The notes: generated by a model from the letters alone, not told the origin. Counted from the stretch's first letter, positions 52,812 through 63,064 are shown. The stretch is 64,000 bases of DNA from Rhodobacteraceae bacterium HLUCCA12 (GCA_001314715.1 LJSV01000002.1:62001-126000); one strand, 5' to 3'. Numbers and translations: made by a program.

Positions 52812-53554
52812 CCAGACCGCCGCTCAGGCTGGGTGTGAACATCGACCATGTCGCGACGCTGCGCAACGCGCGCGGCTCGGCCTATCCCGATCCGGTGCGC
52901 GCGGCGCTCATGGCGCAAGAGGCCGGCGCCGACGGGATCACCGCGCATCTGCGCGAGGATCGGCGCCATATCGTTGATCTGGATATCGAACGGCTGATGG
53001 CCGCGATCACATTGCCGCTCAATTTCGAGATGGCGGCAACGCGGGAAATGCAGACAATCGCGCTGCGCCATCGGCCACACGCGGTGTGCCTCGTGCCCGA
53101 AAAGCGCGAGGAACGCACGACCGAAGGCGGGCTCGACGTTGCCGGCGATGCCGAACGCCTGGCCGATTTCATCGCGCCGCTGCGCGAGGCCGGCTCGCGC
53201 GTGTCGCTGTTCATCGGCCATGACCCGCACCAGATCGACGCCTCTGCCCGCATCGGTGCGGCGGTGGTCGAACTGCACACCGGGCACTATTGCGACCTGA
53301 TCGCCCAGGGCCGGCCCGATGCCGCCGCCCAAGAGCTGGAGGCGCTGCGCATGGGCGCCACGCGCGCGCAGGCCGCGGGGCTTGAGGTGCATGCCGGTCA
53401 TGGCCTGAGTTTCGACACCGTCGCGCCCTTCGCGGCGATGGACGCGCTGCGCGAGTTGAACATCGGTCACTTTCTGGTGTCCGAGGCCGTGTTCATGGGG
53501 CTCGGCCCCGCGATTGCGAAGATGCGCCGAGTGATGGATGATGCGCGCCGCTGA
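52808..53554 (+). CDS. pdxJ: Pyridoxine 5'-phosphate synthase
   Basis: 248 aa TIM barrel. Typical blocks: [68 protein letters not shown] and HAGHGLSFD. It joins 3-amino-2-oxopropyl phosphate with deoxyxylulose phosphate to form vitamin B6, the cofactor of, for instance, the aminotransferase in this window. Confidence 0.97.
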   Translation: MTRPPLRLGVNIDHVATLRNARGSAYPDPVRAALMAQEAGADGITAHLREDRRHIVDLDIERLMAAITLPLNFEMAATREMQTIALRHRPHAVCLVPEKREERTTEGGLDVAGDAERLADFIAPLREAGSRVSLFIGHDPHQIDASARIGAAVVELHTGHYCDLIAQGRPDAAAQELEALRMGATRAQAAGLEVHAGHGLSFDTVAPFAAMDALRELNIGHFLVSEAVFMGLGPAIAKMRRVMDDARR

Positions 53555-53576
53555 ACCCGCCGCCGAAGGTCTGGCC

Positions 53577-54053
53577 ATGCCCTTGTTCGCCTTTGCACGA
53601 ACCACCTGTCTGATCGCGCTCGCGTTGGCGGCTGCGGCCTTGCCGGGCCGCGCGGCGGCGCAGGTCATCGACCGCTGCGGAAGGATGGCGAGCCCGGCCA
53701 GCATTGCCGAACCATGGGCGCAATACTCGCGCCGCTTCGCCAACGGCGCGATCCGCATCGCGCTTCTTGACACCGGCGGAGAGCCGGTTTGCTGCGCGGT
53801 GCATCTGCTGATCCTGTCGCCCATGCCCGAGGGACCGGGCCGCCAATGCCATGTCGCCTCGGATGCGCCGGGCACGGGGTTTCTGGACATCGACTTCGAC
53901 GGCATCGAGTCCAGCTACGACCCGGCGCGCGGCCTGGGGCTGGATGTTCCGGTGTCGCGCTGGGATCCGGGCGCGGAAACGGGCGGCGTCGGTGTCGGCG
54001 ATCGCATGACGATCCGCATCAACCAGGCCACCGGCGCCGTGACGGTCGAATAG
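53577..54053 (+). CDS. Secreted conserved protein between pdxJ and acpS
   Basis: 158 aa. A signal peptide (residues 1-27, ALAAAALPGRAAAQ, cleavage near AAA-QV) leads to a mature part of about 130 residues with three to four cysteines (VIDRCGRM, EPVCCAVHLLILSP, GRQCHVAS), which may form disulfides. The start at 53577 is chosen because AAGG lies 9 bp upstream and the signal peptide begins there; an ATG at 53538 would overlap pdxJ. No family recognised. Its place inside a biosynthetic operon suggests only shared transcription. Confidence 0.75.
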   Translation: MPLFAFARTTCLIALALAAAALPGRAAAQVIDRCGRMASPASIAEPWAQYSRRFANGAIRIALLDTGGEPVCCAVHLLILSPMPEGPGRQCHVASDAPGTGFLDIDFDGIESSYDPARGLGLDVPVSRWDPGAETGGVGVGDRMTIRINQATGAVTVE

Positions 54054-54056
54054 CGC

Positions 54057-54467
54057 ATGATCCTGGGCATTGGCACAGATCTGGCGAATATCGAGCGTGT
54101 CGCGCGCACCCTCGATCGTTTCGGCGATCGGTTCCGCCACCGTGTCTTTACCGAAACCGAATTGCGCAAGGCCGCGCGCCGGCGCGACGAGGCCGGAACC
54201 CTGGCCAAACGCTGGGCGGCCAAGGAGGCCTGTTCCAAGGCGCTCGGCACCGGCCTGCGCATGGGAATCAGCTGGCGCGACATGGCCGTCAGCAATCTGC
54301 ACACGGGCCAGCCGGTCATGGCCCTGACGGGCTGGGCCGCCGACCGGCTGGATGCGATGACCCCGGCCGGGTTTCAGGCCGTGGTGCATGTCAGCCTGAC
54401 CGACGATCACCCTTGGGCGCAGGCTTTTGTCGTGATCGCGGCGCATCCGATCGTCGTCCGGGCCTGA
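54057..54467 (+). CDS. acpS: Holo-[acyl-carrier-protein] synthase
   Basis: 136 aa. [15 protein letters not shown] with the metal Asp and [14 protein letters not shown] with the metal Glu are the AcpS signatures. It moves the phosphopantetheine arm from CoA to acyl carrier protein. In many relatives it is followed by lepB-rnc-era; here those genes are 7.8 kb away in the opposite direction. Confidence 0.94.
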   Translation: MILGIGTDLANIERVARTLDRFGDRFRHRVFTETELRKAARRRDEAGTLAKRWAAKEACSKALGTGLRMGISWRDMAVSNLHTGQPVMALTGWAADRLDAMTPAGFQAVVHVSLTDDHPWAQAFVVIAAHPIVVRA

Positions 54468-54475
54468 CCCGCGGG

Positions 54476-54502
54476 TTTCATCTTGCCAGAAATACGCAGA
54501 GT
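54476..54502 (+). repeat. Structured intergenic repeat, copy C (truncated)
   Basis: TTTCATCTTGCCAGAAATAC matches the core of the family, but the hairpins that follow in other copies are missing. It sits between the convergent acpS and ruvB genes, at the left end of the apparent inversion. Confidence 0.7.
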
Positions 54503-54526
54503 CCGGCACCGGCCACGGACGCCGCG

Positions 54527-55561
54527 TTATTTTCCGGTTTCGAACAGCTCGGATTGTCCCGGCATCTTCGGCGGGTCCAGCCCCAGGTGCCGCCAGGCAT
54601 TCGCCGTCAGCATCCGCCCGCGCGGGGTGCGCGCGATCAGGCCCTGTTGCAGCAGGTAGGGCTCGATCACCTCCTCGATCGCGTCGCGCGATTCCGACAG
54701 CGCGGCGGCGATGGTTTCCACCCCGACAGGGCCGCCGCCATAGCCTTCGGCCAGCAGCCGCAAATAGCGCCGGTCGGCGCCGTCCAGGCCCAGATGATCG
54801 ACCCCCAGTCGGGTCAGCGCATCGTCGGCCAGCGACCGGGTCAGTCGCCCGTCCCCCTCGACCAGGGCGAAGTCGATCACCCGGCGCAGCAGCCGCCCCG
54901 CGATGCGCGGCGTGCCGCGCGCACGGCGCGCGATCTCCTGCACGCCGGCGTCCTCGGTCGTGACGCCCAGAAGCCGGGCGCCGCGTTCGACGATCAGGCA
55001 CAGTTCCGCGTCGGTATAGAATTGCAGCCGCGTCGGAATGCCGAAACGGTCGCGCAGCGGCGTGGTCAGCAAGCCAAGGCGGGTCGTTGCGCCGACCAGG
55101 GTAAAGGGTTGCAACTCGATGCGGACGGTGCGCGCGGCCGGCCCCTCGCCGATCACGAGGTCGAGCTGGAAATCCTCCATCGCGGGATAGAGAACTTCCT
55201 CGACCACGGGGTTCAGGCGATGGATCTCGTCGATGAACAGAACGTCGCGCGCCTCCAGATTCGTCAGGATCGCAGCCAGATCGCCGGCCTTGGCCAGAAC
55301 CGGCCCCGAGGTCATGCGAAACCCGACACCCAGCTCGCGCGCCATGATCTGCGCCAGCGTCGTCTTGCCCAGTCCCGGCGGGCCATAGAACAGGGTGTGA
55401 TCCATCGCCTCGCCCCGCATCCGCGCCGATTGTACGAAAACGCGCAGGTTCGCGCGCGCCTCTTGCTGGCCGATGAATTCGTCCAGCATCTGTGGGCGCA
55501 GGGCGCGATCGGCGTCTTCGGGCTGGCGATCTGCGCGCAGGGTGGGGTCGGATGTCGTCAT
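54527..55561 (-). CDS. ruvB: Holliday junction DNA helicase RuvB
   Basis: 344 aa AAA+ motor. Walker [10 protein letters not shown] (60-68), Walker [12 protein letters not shown], sensor GATTRLG and the arginine-finger region TPLRDRFGI are present, with the C-terminal winged helix ([14 protein letters not shown]). It drives branch migration with RuvA. Separated from ruvA by 49 bp. Confidence 0.97.
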   Translation of the reverse strand: MTTSDPTLRADRQPEDADRALRPQMLDEFIGQQEARANLRVFVQSARMRGEAMDHTLFYGPPGLGKTTLAQIMARELGVGFRMTSGPVLAKAGDLAAILTNLEARDVLFIDEIHRLNPVVEEVLYPAMEDFQLDLVIGEGPAARTVRIELQPFTLVGATTRLGLLTTPLRDRFGIPTRLQFYTDAELCLIVERGARLLGVTTEDAGVQEIARRARGTPRIAGRLLRRVIDFALVEGDGRLTRSLADDALTRLGVDHLGLDGADRRYLRLLAEGYGGGPVGVETIAAALSESRDAIEEVIEPYLLQQGLIARTPRGRMLTANAWRHLGLDPPKMPGQSELFETGK

Positions 55562-55610
55562 GGGCGCAGTGTGGTTCCGTTGGCCGGGGCTGGCAAGGGT
55601 TGCGAACGGC

Positions 55611-56312
55611 TCATGCCTGGCCTTTCGGCGCCAGCAGGCGCAGCGCGGCCCGGATCAGCGCCGGGGTTTCGGTTTCTTGCTCGGCGGCCTGTGCCACCGC
55701 CCCGGCGGCCTCGGACGGGCCATAGCCCAGGTTGGTGAGTGCCGACAGCGCATCGGCCTGCGCCTGCGCCGAACGGCGCGCCGGGCTGGCAGGGCGGCCG
55801 GCGGTGACGCCGGGCTGCGGCGCGGGCTGGTCCGCCTTGTCGGATTCGATGACGGGCATGGCGTCGGTTTCGGTGTCGAGATCGGGTGCGGCCGTGGTCA
55901 TGGCCATCACCGCCGGCGCCTTTTCCTTGAGTTCCATGACCACCCGTTGCGCCAGCTTTGGTCCGACGCCCGGTGCCTTGCGGATCGCGCCCGCATCGCC
56001 AATGGCCAGAGCGCGCGCCACGCCGTCGGGTCCCAGCGTGCCCAGGATCGCCATCGCGGCCTTGGCCCCGACACCCTGAACCGAGATCAGCAGCCGGTGC
56101 CATTCTTTCTCGGTGAGCGTCGTGAAGCCGAACAGCTGCAACAGGTCTTCGCGCACCAGAAGCTCGGTATATAGCGCGGCGAAACCGCCTGGGCCGGGTA
56201 GCGCCGCAAGGGTCCGTTCCGAGACATGCACGACATAGCCAACGCCGTGCACGTCGATCAGGACATGATCGCTGCCGCGATAGTCGATCCGGCCAGACAG
56301 CTTGCCAATCAT
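55611..56312 (-). CDS. ruvA: Holliday junction DNA helicase RuvA
   Basis: 233 aa. N-terminal OB domain ([28 protein letters not shown]), two helix-hairpin-helix motifs ([20 protein letters not shown] and [19 protein letters not shown]), and a C-terminal domain III ([19 protein letters not shown]) joined by a linker of about 45 residues, somewhat longer than in E. coli. ATG overlaps ruvC stop. Confidence 0.96.
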   Translation of the reverse strand: MIGKLSGRIDYRGSDHVLIDVHGVGYVVHVSERTLAALPGPGGFAALYTELLVREDLLQLFGFTTLTEKEWHRLLISVQGVGAKAAMAILGTLGPDGVARALAIGDAGAIRKAPGVGPKLAQRVVMELKEKAPAVMAMTTAAPDLDTETDAMPVIESDKADQPAPQPGVTAGRPASPARRSAQAQADALSALTNLGYGPSEAAGAVAQAAEQETETPALIRAALRLLAPKGQA

Positions 56313-56812
56313 TGTGCGGCCCTCATCGCGGCAGCCCAGCGACCGGAGGATTGCACATGGTGCGCATGGCAGATCGCGATGGCAAGCGCGTCGGCGGCGT
56401 CGGGTCCGGCGATGACCACCCCCGGCAACTGCATCCGCACCATGTGATCCACCTGCTGTTTCGCGGCCTTGCCGACGCCGACGACCGTTTTCTTGACCGC
56501 ATTCGGGGCGTACTCGCCAACCGCCAGACCGGCCTGCGCCGGCACCAGCAACGCGATGGCGCGCGCATGTCCCAGTTTCAGCGTGGCGACCGCGTCCTTG
56601 TTGACAAAGGTCTGTTCGACGGCGGCGCAATCGGGGGCAAAGCGGGCAAGAACATCGGCCAGTTGTTCATGCAGGCTGAGCAGGCGCATCGCCAGATCCG
56701 TGCCTTCGGACCGGCACACGCCGTTGCCGACATGGGCAAGCCGGGTGCCGGACACATCGATCATCCCCCAGCCCATGTTTCTAAGCCCGGGATCGATCCC
56801 CAATACCCGCAT
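56309..56812 (-). CDS. ruvC: Crossover junction endodeoxyribonuclease RuvC
   Basis: 167 aa. Catalytic acids are seen in [16 protein letters not shown] (Asp7), [11 protein letters not shown], and [17 protein letters not shown]. It resolves Holliday junctions. First of the ruvC-ruvA-ruvB run, with 4-bp overlap to ruvA. Confidence 0.96.
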   Translation of the reverse strand: MRVLGIDPGLRNMGWGMIDVSGTRLAHVGNGVCRSEGTDLAMRLLSLHEQLADVLARFAPDCAAVEQTFVNKDAVATLKLGHARAIALLVPAQAGLAVGEYAPNAVKKTVVGVGKAAKQQVDHMVRMQLPGVVIAGPDAADALAIAICHAHHVQSSGRWAAAMRAAQ

Positions 56813-57135
56813 CTGCCGCGTCCTGCCCTTGTCGTTGATCGTTTCCAGCGCCTGATGACTGCCCTGCGATTAGCACGAAAAGTGAACATGTGCCAGTTGG
56901 AAACGCCGAACGCCGAATTTTTCCGGTCGCAGGGTTGTGATGGGGCGCAAATCCTCATAAAAGCGTCGCAATCGGGCCGCAACCGTGGGCGGCCCCGTCT
57001 TGCTGTGCTCGTCATGCGAATTCTGCATGGCGGGGTTGCAGTTTATCCGTCTTCCCGCTGCCTGATTTTCAGCCTATCTGGGGCGCAGAAGCACACGGCT
57101 TCATCAGGATCAATACAGTTTGTCAGGAGCCTCAA
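56813..57135. other. 323-bp divergent region between ruvC and the DUF1127 gene
   Basis: It must hold the promoters for both genes, but no convincing -35/-10 pair or operator was found by eye. An open frame runs through part of it to the right without a ribosome site, so it is not called a gene. Confidence 0.5.
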
Positions 57136-57345
57136 ATGGCCTTCTTCGCTCACACCCGCCCCGTCGCCGACGGTGTGTTCGGCGGTGGTTTCCGCCTGTC
57201 GTTCGGCGATTTCTTTGCCGCGATCGCAGCTTGGAATGACCGGCGCATCACCCGCCGCGAACTGTCCAAGCTCTCGGATCGCGAGCTGGACGATATCGGC
57301 CTGTGCCGCGCCGATATCGACACGGTGGTAAGCCAGCTGCGCTGA
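57136..57345 (+). CDS. DUF1127 small protein
   Basis: 69 aa. The C-terminal half WNDRRITRRELSKLSDRELDDIGLCRADID is the DUF1127 (YjiS-like) domain, an Arg-rich helical unit. In Rhodobacter and Agrobacterium such proteins bind RNA and affect stress and phosphate or carbon responses. A ribosome site CAGGAG precedes the ATG, and a strong terminator follows, so it is a single-gene unit. Confidence 0.88.
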   Translation: MAFFAHTRPVADGVFGGGFRLSFGDFFAAIAAWNDRRITRRELSKLSDRELDDIGLCRADIDTVVSQLR

Positions 57346-57369
57346 TCGCAGCGCAAGCCGCCCTGCGCG

Positions 57370-57423
57370 CACCACGTCTATGGAACGCCGTCCCGCTTGG
57401 TCGGGGCGGCGTTTTCCGTGGTG
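57370..57423 (+). terminator. Extended terminator of the DUF1127 gene
   Basis: The inner stem has 12 bp (57384-57395 with 57402-57413, one U-G pair, CTTGGT loop) and is followed by TT. An outer 7-bp pair (CACCACG at 57370-57376, CGTGGTG at 57417-57423) encloses it. It may also serve the gene that ends at 57430 on the other strand. Confidence 0.75.
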
Positions 57424-57429
57424 CGGCAA

Positions 57430-57723
57430 TCACGTGCGTGCAGGCGTCAAAACGTCGGCAATCAGGCGCGTCAGCGGGTCAGGCCCGGTCAGCCAAAGGC
57501 GCAGGATATGTGCATCCGGCGCGGTGGCGGATGCGGCAAAGACCTCTTCGCCCTGCCAGGCAAGGGCCGCGCCCTTGAGCAGGAAGAAACATGCCAGCGT
57601 GGCGGCGAAGGCGCCGATCAGGGCAACGAGCCGCCGTGCGCCCCGGCGCTGATCTGAACGGCGTGTCGTTGCGTGACTTGCCAGAACCCGCGCCCTGCGT
57701 TTTTCGAACCCGGTGCGTTCCAT
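57430..57723 (-). CDS. Small single-helix membrane protein
   Basis: 97 aa. A basic N-terminus (MERTGFEKRRARVLASHATTRRSDQRRGARR) is followed by one helix (LVALIGAFAATLACFFLLKGAALA) and a periplasmic tail. An ATG four codons upstream (57735) is the alternative start. I do not recognise the family. The charged N-terminus predicts an N-in topology. Confidence 0.6.
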   Translation of the reverse strand: MERTGFEKRRARVLASHATTRRSDQRRGARRLVALIGAFAATLACFFLLKGAALAWQGEEVFAASATAPDAHILRLWLTGPDPLTRLIADVLTPART

Positions 57724-57795
57724 GGGCGACCCCATCCCTTGTTTCCCCTTTTGCCCGGCATAGCGCGCGAAGGGGGCGGAATTTGGGCACCCAGA

Positions 57796-58665
57796 TCACT
57801 GGCGGCGCAGGGTCAGCGTGCTCCATTCGCCGATATCCTCGCGGTGGTCGAGGGCGAAGCCTGCAGATGTATAGGCCGCCAGGATGTCATCGGCCTGCGT
57901 GACCAGAAGGCCGGACAGAATGGCGATGGCGCCGGGCGCGGTATGCCGGGCCATGTCCGGGGCCAGCGCGATCAGCGGACCCTTCAGGATATTGGCGAAC
58001 ACCAGATCGAACGGCGCCCGCGCGGCGATGTCGGGGTGTTCGAACCCGGCGGCCTCGAGGCAGTGCACCCGCCCGTCCAGACCGTTGGCCGCGACATTGG
58101 CGCGCGCCACATCGACCGCGACCGTGTCGATGTCGCTGGCCAGAACCTCTTCGGGCCACAGGCGGGCGGCGGCCATGGCCAGAACGGCGGTGCCACACCC
58201 CACGTCAATGGTGTTTCGCCCGTGAAACCCGGCGTCGGCCAGCCGGTCAAGCGCGCGCAGGCACCCCAGGGTGGTGCCATGATGCCCGGTCCCGAAGGCC
58301 ATCGCGGCCTCGATCAGAAGGCCGATCCGGCCGGAGGGCAGCTTGTCGGCGTCATGGCTGCCATGGACGAAGAAGCGACCGGCCTCGACCGGCTTCAGCT
58401 CGCGCCGGACATGCGCGACCCAGTCGATTTCGGGCAGTTCCGAAACCGCGAAATCGGATGCGCCATGTGCCGCGGCCAACAGGGCCAGCGCGATCTCGTC
58501 GGGCGATTGCGTGAAATAGGCGCCGACCTCCCACAGGCCAGAGCCGTCTTCGAGCTCGAATACGCCGACCCCGACCGGCTCCGGCTCAAGCGTCTCTAGC
58601 GCCTCGCCAAGCGCATTGGCGCGGGTTTCGTCGGGCAGCGTGGTGAGGGCTGTATAGGTGGGCAT
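57796..58665 (-). CDS. prmA: Ribosomal protein L11 methyltransferase
   Basis: 289 aa SAM-dependent methyltransferase. An N-terminal substrate domain, then AMAFGTGHHGTTLGCLRAL, the SAM-binding NTIDVGCGTAVLAMAAARL and the active DLVFANILKGPLIAL (NxL motif of PrmA). It trimethylates L11. The start at 58665 gives the usual length; an earlier in-frame Met lies inside msrA. Confidence 0.92.
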   Translation of the reverse strand: MPTYTALTTLPDETRANALGEALETLEPEPVGVGVFELEDGSGLWEVGAYFTQSPDEIALALLAAAHGASDFAVSELPEIDWVAHVRRELKPVEAGRFFVHGSHDADKLPSGRIGLLIEAAMAFGTGHHGTTLGCLRALDRLADAGFHGRNTIDVGCGTAVLAMAAARLWPEEVLASDIDTVAVDVARANVAANGLDGRVHCLEAAGFEHPDIAARAPFDLVFANILKGPLIALAPDMARHTAPGAIAILSGLLVTQADDILAAYTSAGFALDHREDIGEWSTLTLRRQ

Positions 58666-58742
58666 CGGGGCGCCTTTCGCTGTTGTGCGCGGCTTACTTG
58701 CGGCTGTGATGGCCGTCAAGCGCCCCGGATGGTCCGTCCCGC

Positions 58743-59390
58743 TCAGGCCGTAAGTCCGACCGGGCAGGTGACCCCGGTACCGGCGATCCCGCAATAGCCC
58801 GAGGGATTCTTGGCCAGATACTGCTGGTGATAATCCTCGGCATAAAAGAAATCCGGCGCCGCCACGATCTCGGTTGTGATCGGGCCGAACCCGGCCGCAT
58901 CCAGCCGGTCCTGATACGCCTCGCGGCTGGCAAGGGCGGCGGCTTCCTGGGCCGGGGTCGTCGGATAGAGGCCCGAGCGATACTGCGTACCGCGATCGTT
59001 GCCCTGGCGCATGCCTTGCGTGGGATCGTGGTTTTCCCAAAACACCTTGAGAATGGCGTCATAATCGATGATCGCCGGGTCATGAATCAGCCGGACCAGT
59101 TCGTTGTGCCCGGTCCGACCGGTGCAGACCTCCTGGTAGGTGGGGTTGGGCGTGTAGCCGCCGCCATAGCCGACCATGGTCAGCCAGACACCGTCAAGCG
59201 GCCAGAACAGGCGTTCGACACCCCAAAAGCACCCCATGCCGAGGATCACCACCTCCATCCCGTCGGGCACCGCCGCCTTGAGCGGGCGCCCGGTGATGAA
59301 ATGGGTCTCGGCGGTGGGAATTGGATCGGCGCGGCCGGGCAGCGCCTGATCGGGGGAAACCATGTCATGGAGTTTCGATGAAAAGAGCAT
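58743..59390 (-). CDS. msrA: Peptide methionine-S-sulfoxide reductase A
   Basis: 215 aa. The catalytic Cys54 is in GMGCFWGVE; the substrate pocket text [25 protein letters not shown] and [23 protein letters not shown] is complete. A C-terminal Cys (SGYCG) can resolve the sulfenic acid. The N-terminal 30 residues are an extension common in proteobacterial forms. Repairs oxidised methionine. Confidence 0.95.
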   Translation of the reverse strand: MLFSSKLHDMVSPDQALPGRADPIPTAETHFITGRPLKAAVPDGMEVVILGMGCFWGVERLFWPLDGVWLTMVGYGGGYTPNPTYQEVCTGRTGHNELVRLIHDPAIIDYDAILKVFWENHDPTQGMRQGNDRGTQYRSGLYPTTPAQEAAALASREAYQDRLDAAGFGPITTEIVAAPDFFYAEDYHQQYLAKNPSGYCGIAGTGVTCPVGLTA

Positions 59391-59455
59391 GGACCTGCCT
59401 TTGTTCGTGGGCCTTCGCAGGGAATGTAGTGCGCGCACCCGGACTTGGCAAAGGG

Positions 59456-59791
59456 TCAGGCGTCGAGTCCCGGCTCATCCAGCAGGTGGCGGCCCTGCCG
59501 ATCCTCGATCTCGATCACCCACAGATCCGGGTCGCGCGCCCGTTCGCGGGCGATCTGCGCGTCGACCTCGGGTTCGGCGCCTTGCGCAAGCGTGTGCCAG
59601 CGGCGACGGTCCTGCGCCAGGTCAAAGACCCGCTGATAGAGCACCGCCTGAGCGTCGAGCGTGGCCAGCTTGACCATGACCGACCCCGCCGTCGCATCGC
59701 CGCGCGCCAGGACATAGGCCGGGATCGCCGCCAGACGCAGGCGGGTGAGATAGGCCTGGACCCAGAATTCGGAGGTGAGTTCGGGCTGCAT
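59456..59791 (-). CDS. DUF1491 family protein
   Basis: 111 aa. [55 protein letters not shown] and [24 protein letters not shown] define DUF1491, an alphaproteobacterial family usually placed by era. Function unknown. The ATG at 59791 has AAGG 8 bp upstream; a GTG two codons earlier is too close to it. Repeat copy D separates it from era. Confidence 0.82.
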   Translation of the reverse strand: MQPELTSEFWVQAYLTRLRLAAIPAYVLARGDATAGSVMVKLATLDAQAVLYQRVFDLAQDRRRWHTLAQGAEPEVDAQIARERARDPDLWVIEIEDRQGRHLLDEPGLDA

Positions 59792-59817
59792 GCGCACGAC
59801 CTTGCCGGGGGCGGGGG

Positions 59818-59886
59818 CAGGGGGGCGTTGCCCCCCTCTTGGCCTGCGGCCAATTCACCCCCCAGCGTATTTGGGGCAAGATGAAG
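59818..59886 (-). repeat. Structured intergenic repeat, copy D
   Basis: Read on the minus strand it begins CTTCATCTTGCCCCAAATAC, then a G-run and GTGAA, the hairpin TTGGCC-GCA-GGCCAA, and a G/C-run hairpin. It is 12 bp after the era stop and so may end the lepB-rnc-era transcript. Confidence 0.85.
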
Positions 59887-59898
59887 GGGCAAGCGGGT

Positions 59899-60819
59899 TC
59901 ACGCGCCGTCGCGGAAATCGAGCCCCATTTCGGAATAGCGCTCGGCCTCGTCGAGCCAGTTCGGCCGGACCTTGACCTGAAGGAACAGATGCACCGGGCA
60001 TCCCAGAAAGGCCGCGATCTCGGCGCGGGCGGCCTGGCCGATGCCCTTGATGGTGTCACCCTTATGGCCCAGAACGATGCCCTTGTGGCCGTCGCGCGCG
60101 ACATAGATCACCTGGTCGATGCGCACCGAGCCGTCCTTGCGCTCTTGCCAGTGCTCGGTCTCGACGGTCAGTTCATAGGGCAGTTCCTGGTGCAGGCGCA
60201 GGGTGCATTTCTCGCGCGTCATCTCGGCGGCGATCATCTTCAGCGGCAGATCGGCGATCTGGTCCTCGGGGTAGAGCCAGGGGCCCTGGGGCAGGGACTG
60301 CGCCAGCCAGCGGCGCAGCTTGTCGATGCCGTGGCCCTTTTCTGCCGAGATCATGAAGGTTTCGGTAAAGGGAAAGGCGGTATTCAGCGATTCGGACAGG
60401 GCCAGCAGCGTATCGGCCTTGACGCGGTCGATCTTGTTGATGGCAAGCGCGACCGGGTGGCCGCGCGGCATGCGTTCGCGCAGCGTGTCGATGATCGCCT
60501 GCACCCCGTCGGTCGGCCCGCGATGGGCCTCGACCAGCAGGACCACGATATCGGCGTCGGCCGCGCCGCCCCAGGCGGCGGCGACCATGGCGCGATCAAG
60601 CCTGCGGCGCGGCCGGAACAGGCCCGGTGTGTCGACAAAGACGATTTGGGCCGCGCCCTCGATGGCCACGCCGCGAATGCGCGCGCGTGTGGTCTGCACC
60701 TTATGGGTGACGATCGAGACCTTGGCGCCGACCATGCGGTTGGTGAGCGTCGACTTGCCGGCATTGGGTTCGCCGATCAGCGCAACGAAACCGGCGCGGG
60801 TGGGGGTGTCGTCGGTCAT
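59899..60819 (-). CDS. era: Ribosome assembly GTPase Era
   Basis: 306 aa. G1 [10 protein letters not shown]2 region TTRARIRG, G3 DTPGL, G4 NKID and the C-terminal KH domain ([25 protein letters not shown]) are all present. It binds 16S rRNA during small-subunit assembly. The ATG overlaps the rnc stop by 4 bp. Confidence 0.96.
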   Translation of the reverse strand: MTDDTPTRAGFVALIGEPNAGKSTLTNRMVGAKVSIVTHKVQTTRARIRGVAIEGAAQIVFVDTPGLFRPRRRLDRAMVAAAWGGAADADIVVLLVEAHRGPTDGVQAIIDTLRERMPRGHPVALAINKIDRVKADTLLALSESLNTAFPFTETFMISAEKGHGIDKLRRWLAQSLPQGPWLYPEDQIADLPLKMIAAEMTREKCTLRLHQELPYELTVETEHWQERKDGSVRIDQVIYVARDGHKGIVLGHKGDTIKGIGQAARAEIAAFLGCPVHLFLQVKVRPNWLDEAERYSEMGLDFRDGA

Positions 60820-61505
60820 GGCCTGACTTCCAGCATGTCGAGAAGCGCGCGGGCGGCGGCCTGTTCGGCCTGGCGCTTGGAACCGGCGCTTGCGGCGCTG
60901 GCCTGGCCATCGGCCAGCCGGGCCTCGATGGTAAAGACGGGGGCGTGCGGCGGACCCTCACGCGCGATTTCGTGATAGACGGGGGGCGGGTCGCCACGGG
61001 CCTGGACGAATTCCTGCAAGACGGTCTTGGGATCGCGCGCGTCGATTTCGGCGCTGGCGATGCGTTCGCCCCAGTGGCGCAAGATCACGGCGCGGGCCGC
61101 GTCAAGCCCGCCATCGAGATAGACGGCGGCCAGAACCGCCTCCATCGCGTCGCCCAGAAGGGTCTCCTTGCGCCGCCCGCCGGTCAGCATTTCCGACCGG
61201 CCCAGGCGCAGCACCTCGCCCAGTCCGACCGCGCGGGCGATGTCGGCGCAGGTTTCCTTGCGCACAAGGGCGTTGTAGCGCGGGGCAAGCTGGCCTTCGC
61301 TTGCGGACTTGTCGGCCTTGAGCAGGGTTTCGGCCATCACCAGGCCCAGCACGCGGTCGCCCAGAAATTCCAGCCGCTGGTTGTCCGGCCGGGTTTTCGA
61401 GGCGATCGAGGCATGGGTCAGCGCCCGCGCCAAGAGCTCGGGGCGGGTGAACCGATGCCCCAGGCGTTCGGCAAAAGCCAGCAGTTCGGCCGATACCCGC
61501 ATCAT
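60816..61505 (-). CDS. rnc: Ribonuclease III
   Basis: 229 aa. The RNase III signature [14 protein letters not shown] and the second acidic site [16 protein letters not shown] are followed by a double-stranded RNA-binding domain ([30 protein letters not shown] ... [17 protein letters not shown]). It processes rRNA and other duplex RNA. Two ATG codons stand in tandem; the first overlaps the lepB stop by 4 bp. Confidence 0.96.
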   Translation of the reverse strand: MMRVSAELLAFAERLGHRFTRPELLARALTHASIASKTRPDNQRLEFLGDRVLGLVMAETLLKADKSASEGQLAPRYNALVRKETCADIARAVGLGEVLRLGRSEMLTGGRRKETLLGDAMEAVLAAVYLDGGLDAARAVILRHWGERIASAEIDARDPKTVLQEFVQARGDPPPVYHEIAREGPPHAPVFTIEARLADGQASAASAGSKRQAEQAAARALLDMLEVRP

Positions 61506-62290
61506 TGCAGCCGATGAAAGAAGCGGTCGCTGCGCCAGGTCCAGAACGCCAGCATCGACGCGCCGGCCGAGGAAAAGATGACACGATCGGCGCGGCCAAT
61601 CAGATGATCGAACGGCACGAAACCGACACCGCCAATGTTGCGCGGGGCGCGGCTGTCGACCGAGTTGTCGCGATTGTCGCCCATGAAGAAGAAATGCCCC
61701 TCGGGCACGGTATAGAGCGGCGTATCGTCGGCGAAGCCGCCATCCTCGATATTGAGGACGCTGTATTCACGCCCGCCGGGCAGGGTTTCGGTGTAGCGCG
61801 ACTTGGTGCAATCGCCGCCCTGGCCGACCGGCGCGTTCTCGCACCGCGGATACTGGCCGCCAGAGCCTTGGCGGGCATAGGTCTCGGTGAACGCCCCGTC
61901 CGGTTCTTGCGGCACCGGATCGCCGTTCAGATGGAGGATGCCGTCACGCATCTGAACGGTGTCGCCGGGCAGGCCGATCACGCGCTTGATGTAGTCGGCC
62001 CCCGAAACCGGATGGCGGAACACCACGATATCGCCGCGTTCGGGTTCGGAGCCAAGCAAGCGGCCGGGAAACGGGCACAGGCCGAAGGGGCAGGACCAGC
62101 GCGAATAGCCATAGGCCATCTTGTTGACGAACAGGAAGTCGCCGATCAGCAGCGTTTCCTTCATCGAGCCGGACGGAATCCAGAACGGCTGAAAGAACAG
62201 GGTGCGGAAGATGCCGGCAATTACCAGCGCCCAGACGATGGTTTTCACCGATTCGAGCCATCCGTCGCTCTTGCCGCTTGCGCTCTTCAT
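61502..62290 (-). CDS. lepB: Signal peptidase I
   Basis: 262 aa inner-membrane protease. One N-terminal helix ([23 protein letters not shown]), the nucleophile Ser42 in [10 protein letters not shown], and the general base Lys in [12 protein letters not shown] are seen; [12 protein letters not shown] is box E. It removes Sec signal peptides, like those of the binding proteins in this window. The start at 62290 fits the family; the frame open further upstream crosses a terminator. Confidence 0.96.
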   Translation of the reverse strand: MKSASGKSDGWLESVKTIVWALVIAGIFRTLFFQPFWIPSGSMKETLLIGDFLFVNKMAYGYSRWSCPFGLCPFPGRLLGSEPERGDIVVFRHPVSGADYIKRVIGLPGDTVQMRDGILHLNGDPVPQEPDGAFTETYARQGSGGQYPRCENAPVGQGGDCTKSRYTETLPGGREYSVLNIEDGGFADDTPLYTVPEGHFFFMGDNRDNSVDSRAPRNIGGVGFVPFDHLIGRADRVIFSSAGASMLAFWTWRSDRFFHRLQ

Positions 62291-62310
62291 GCCTGGTCTG
62301 CCCCGAGGTT

Positions 62311-62348
62311 TGAAACAATAAAGGCCGCTTGCCCCGCAGGGAGCGGCC
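62311..62348 (-). terminator. Rho-independent terminator of the CoA-transferase operon
   Basis: GGCCGCT (62323-62329) pairs with AGCGGCC (62342-62348), with CCC-GCA-GGG inside. On the minus strand it is followed by TTTATTGTTT. It lies between the CoA-transferase gene and lepB, so the two operons are transcribed apart. Confidence 0.7.
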
Positions 62349-62420
62349 AGCACGAGGCTTCATGCGGTGCGCGGCAGCGCGTGTCAAGCGCCGGTCCCGC
62401 ACCGCAAGGGCAGCGCACGT

Positions 62421-63050
62421 TCAGTTGACGATCGTGGCCTCGGTCGCGGCGCGCACTTCGTCCTCGCTGACGCCCTCGGCCGTTTCGACGATCTTCAGCC
62501 CGCCCTCGACCACATCGAGAACGCCCAGATTGGTGATGATGCGATTCACCACGCCCTGACCGGTCAGCGGCAGCGTGCACTCACGCAAAAGCTTGGACTC
62601 GCCGGCCTTGTTGGTATGGTCCATGACGACGACCACGCGCTTGACGCCGGCGACCAGGTCCATGGCGCCGCCCATGCCCTTGACCAGCTTTCCCGGAATC
62701 ATCCAGTTCGCCAGGTCGCCGTTTTCGGCCACTTCCATGGCGCCCAGGATCGCCATGGCGATCTTGCCGCCGCGGATCATGGCAAAGCTCTGGGCCGAGT
62801 CGAAATAGGCGGTATGGGGCAAGGCCGTCACGGTCTGCTTGCCGGCGTTGATCAGATCGGGGTCGACGGCATCTTCGGTCGGGAAAGGGCCGATGCCCAG
62901 CATCCCGTTTTCGGATTGCAGCGTGACCGAAACCCCGTCGGGGATGTAGTTGGCCACAAGCGTCGGGATGCCGATGCCAAGGTTGACATACATCCCGTCT
63001 TCAAGTTCGCGTGCCGCGCGGGCGGCCATCTGGTTGCGGTCCCATGCCAT
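62421..63050 (-). CDS. scoB: 3-oxoacid CoA-transferase subunit B
   Basis: 209 aa. The catalytic Glu is in [10 protein letters not shown]; family text [15 protein letters not shown] and TNLGVLDV agree. With subunit A it moves CoA between succinyl-CoA and acetoacetate (or a related oxoacid), as in ketone-body or PHB use. A strong AAGGAGG precedes the ATG at 63050, 15 bp after the subunit A stop. Confidence 0.93.
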   Translation of the reverse strand: MAWDRNQMAARAARELEDGMYVNLGIGIPTLVANYIPDGVSVTLQSENGMLGIGPFPTEDAVDPDLINAGKQTVTALPHTAYFDSAQSFAMIRGGKIAMAILGAMEVAENGDLANWMIPGKLVKGMGGAMDLVAGVKRVVVVMDHTNKAGESKLLRECTLPLTGQGVVNRIITNLGVLDVVEGGLKIVETAEGVSEDEVRAATEATIVN

Positions 63051-63064
63051 GGTCAAACCCTCCT

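Noticed and set aside
59456-59886. recO expected after era
   Set aside because: The region after era holds only repeat copy D, the DUF1491 gene and then msrA; recO is not in the window.
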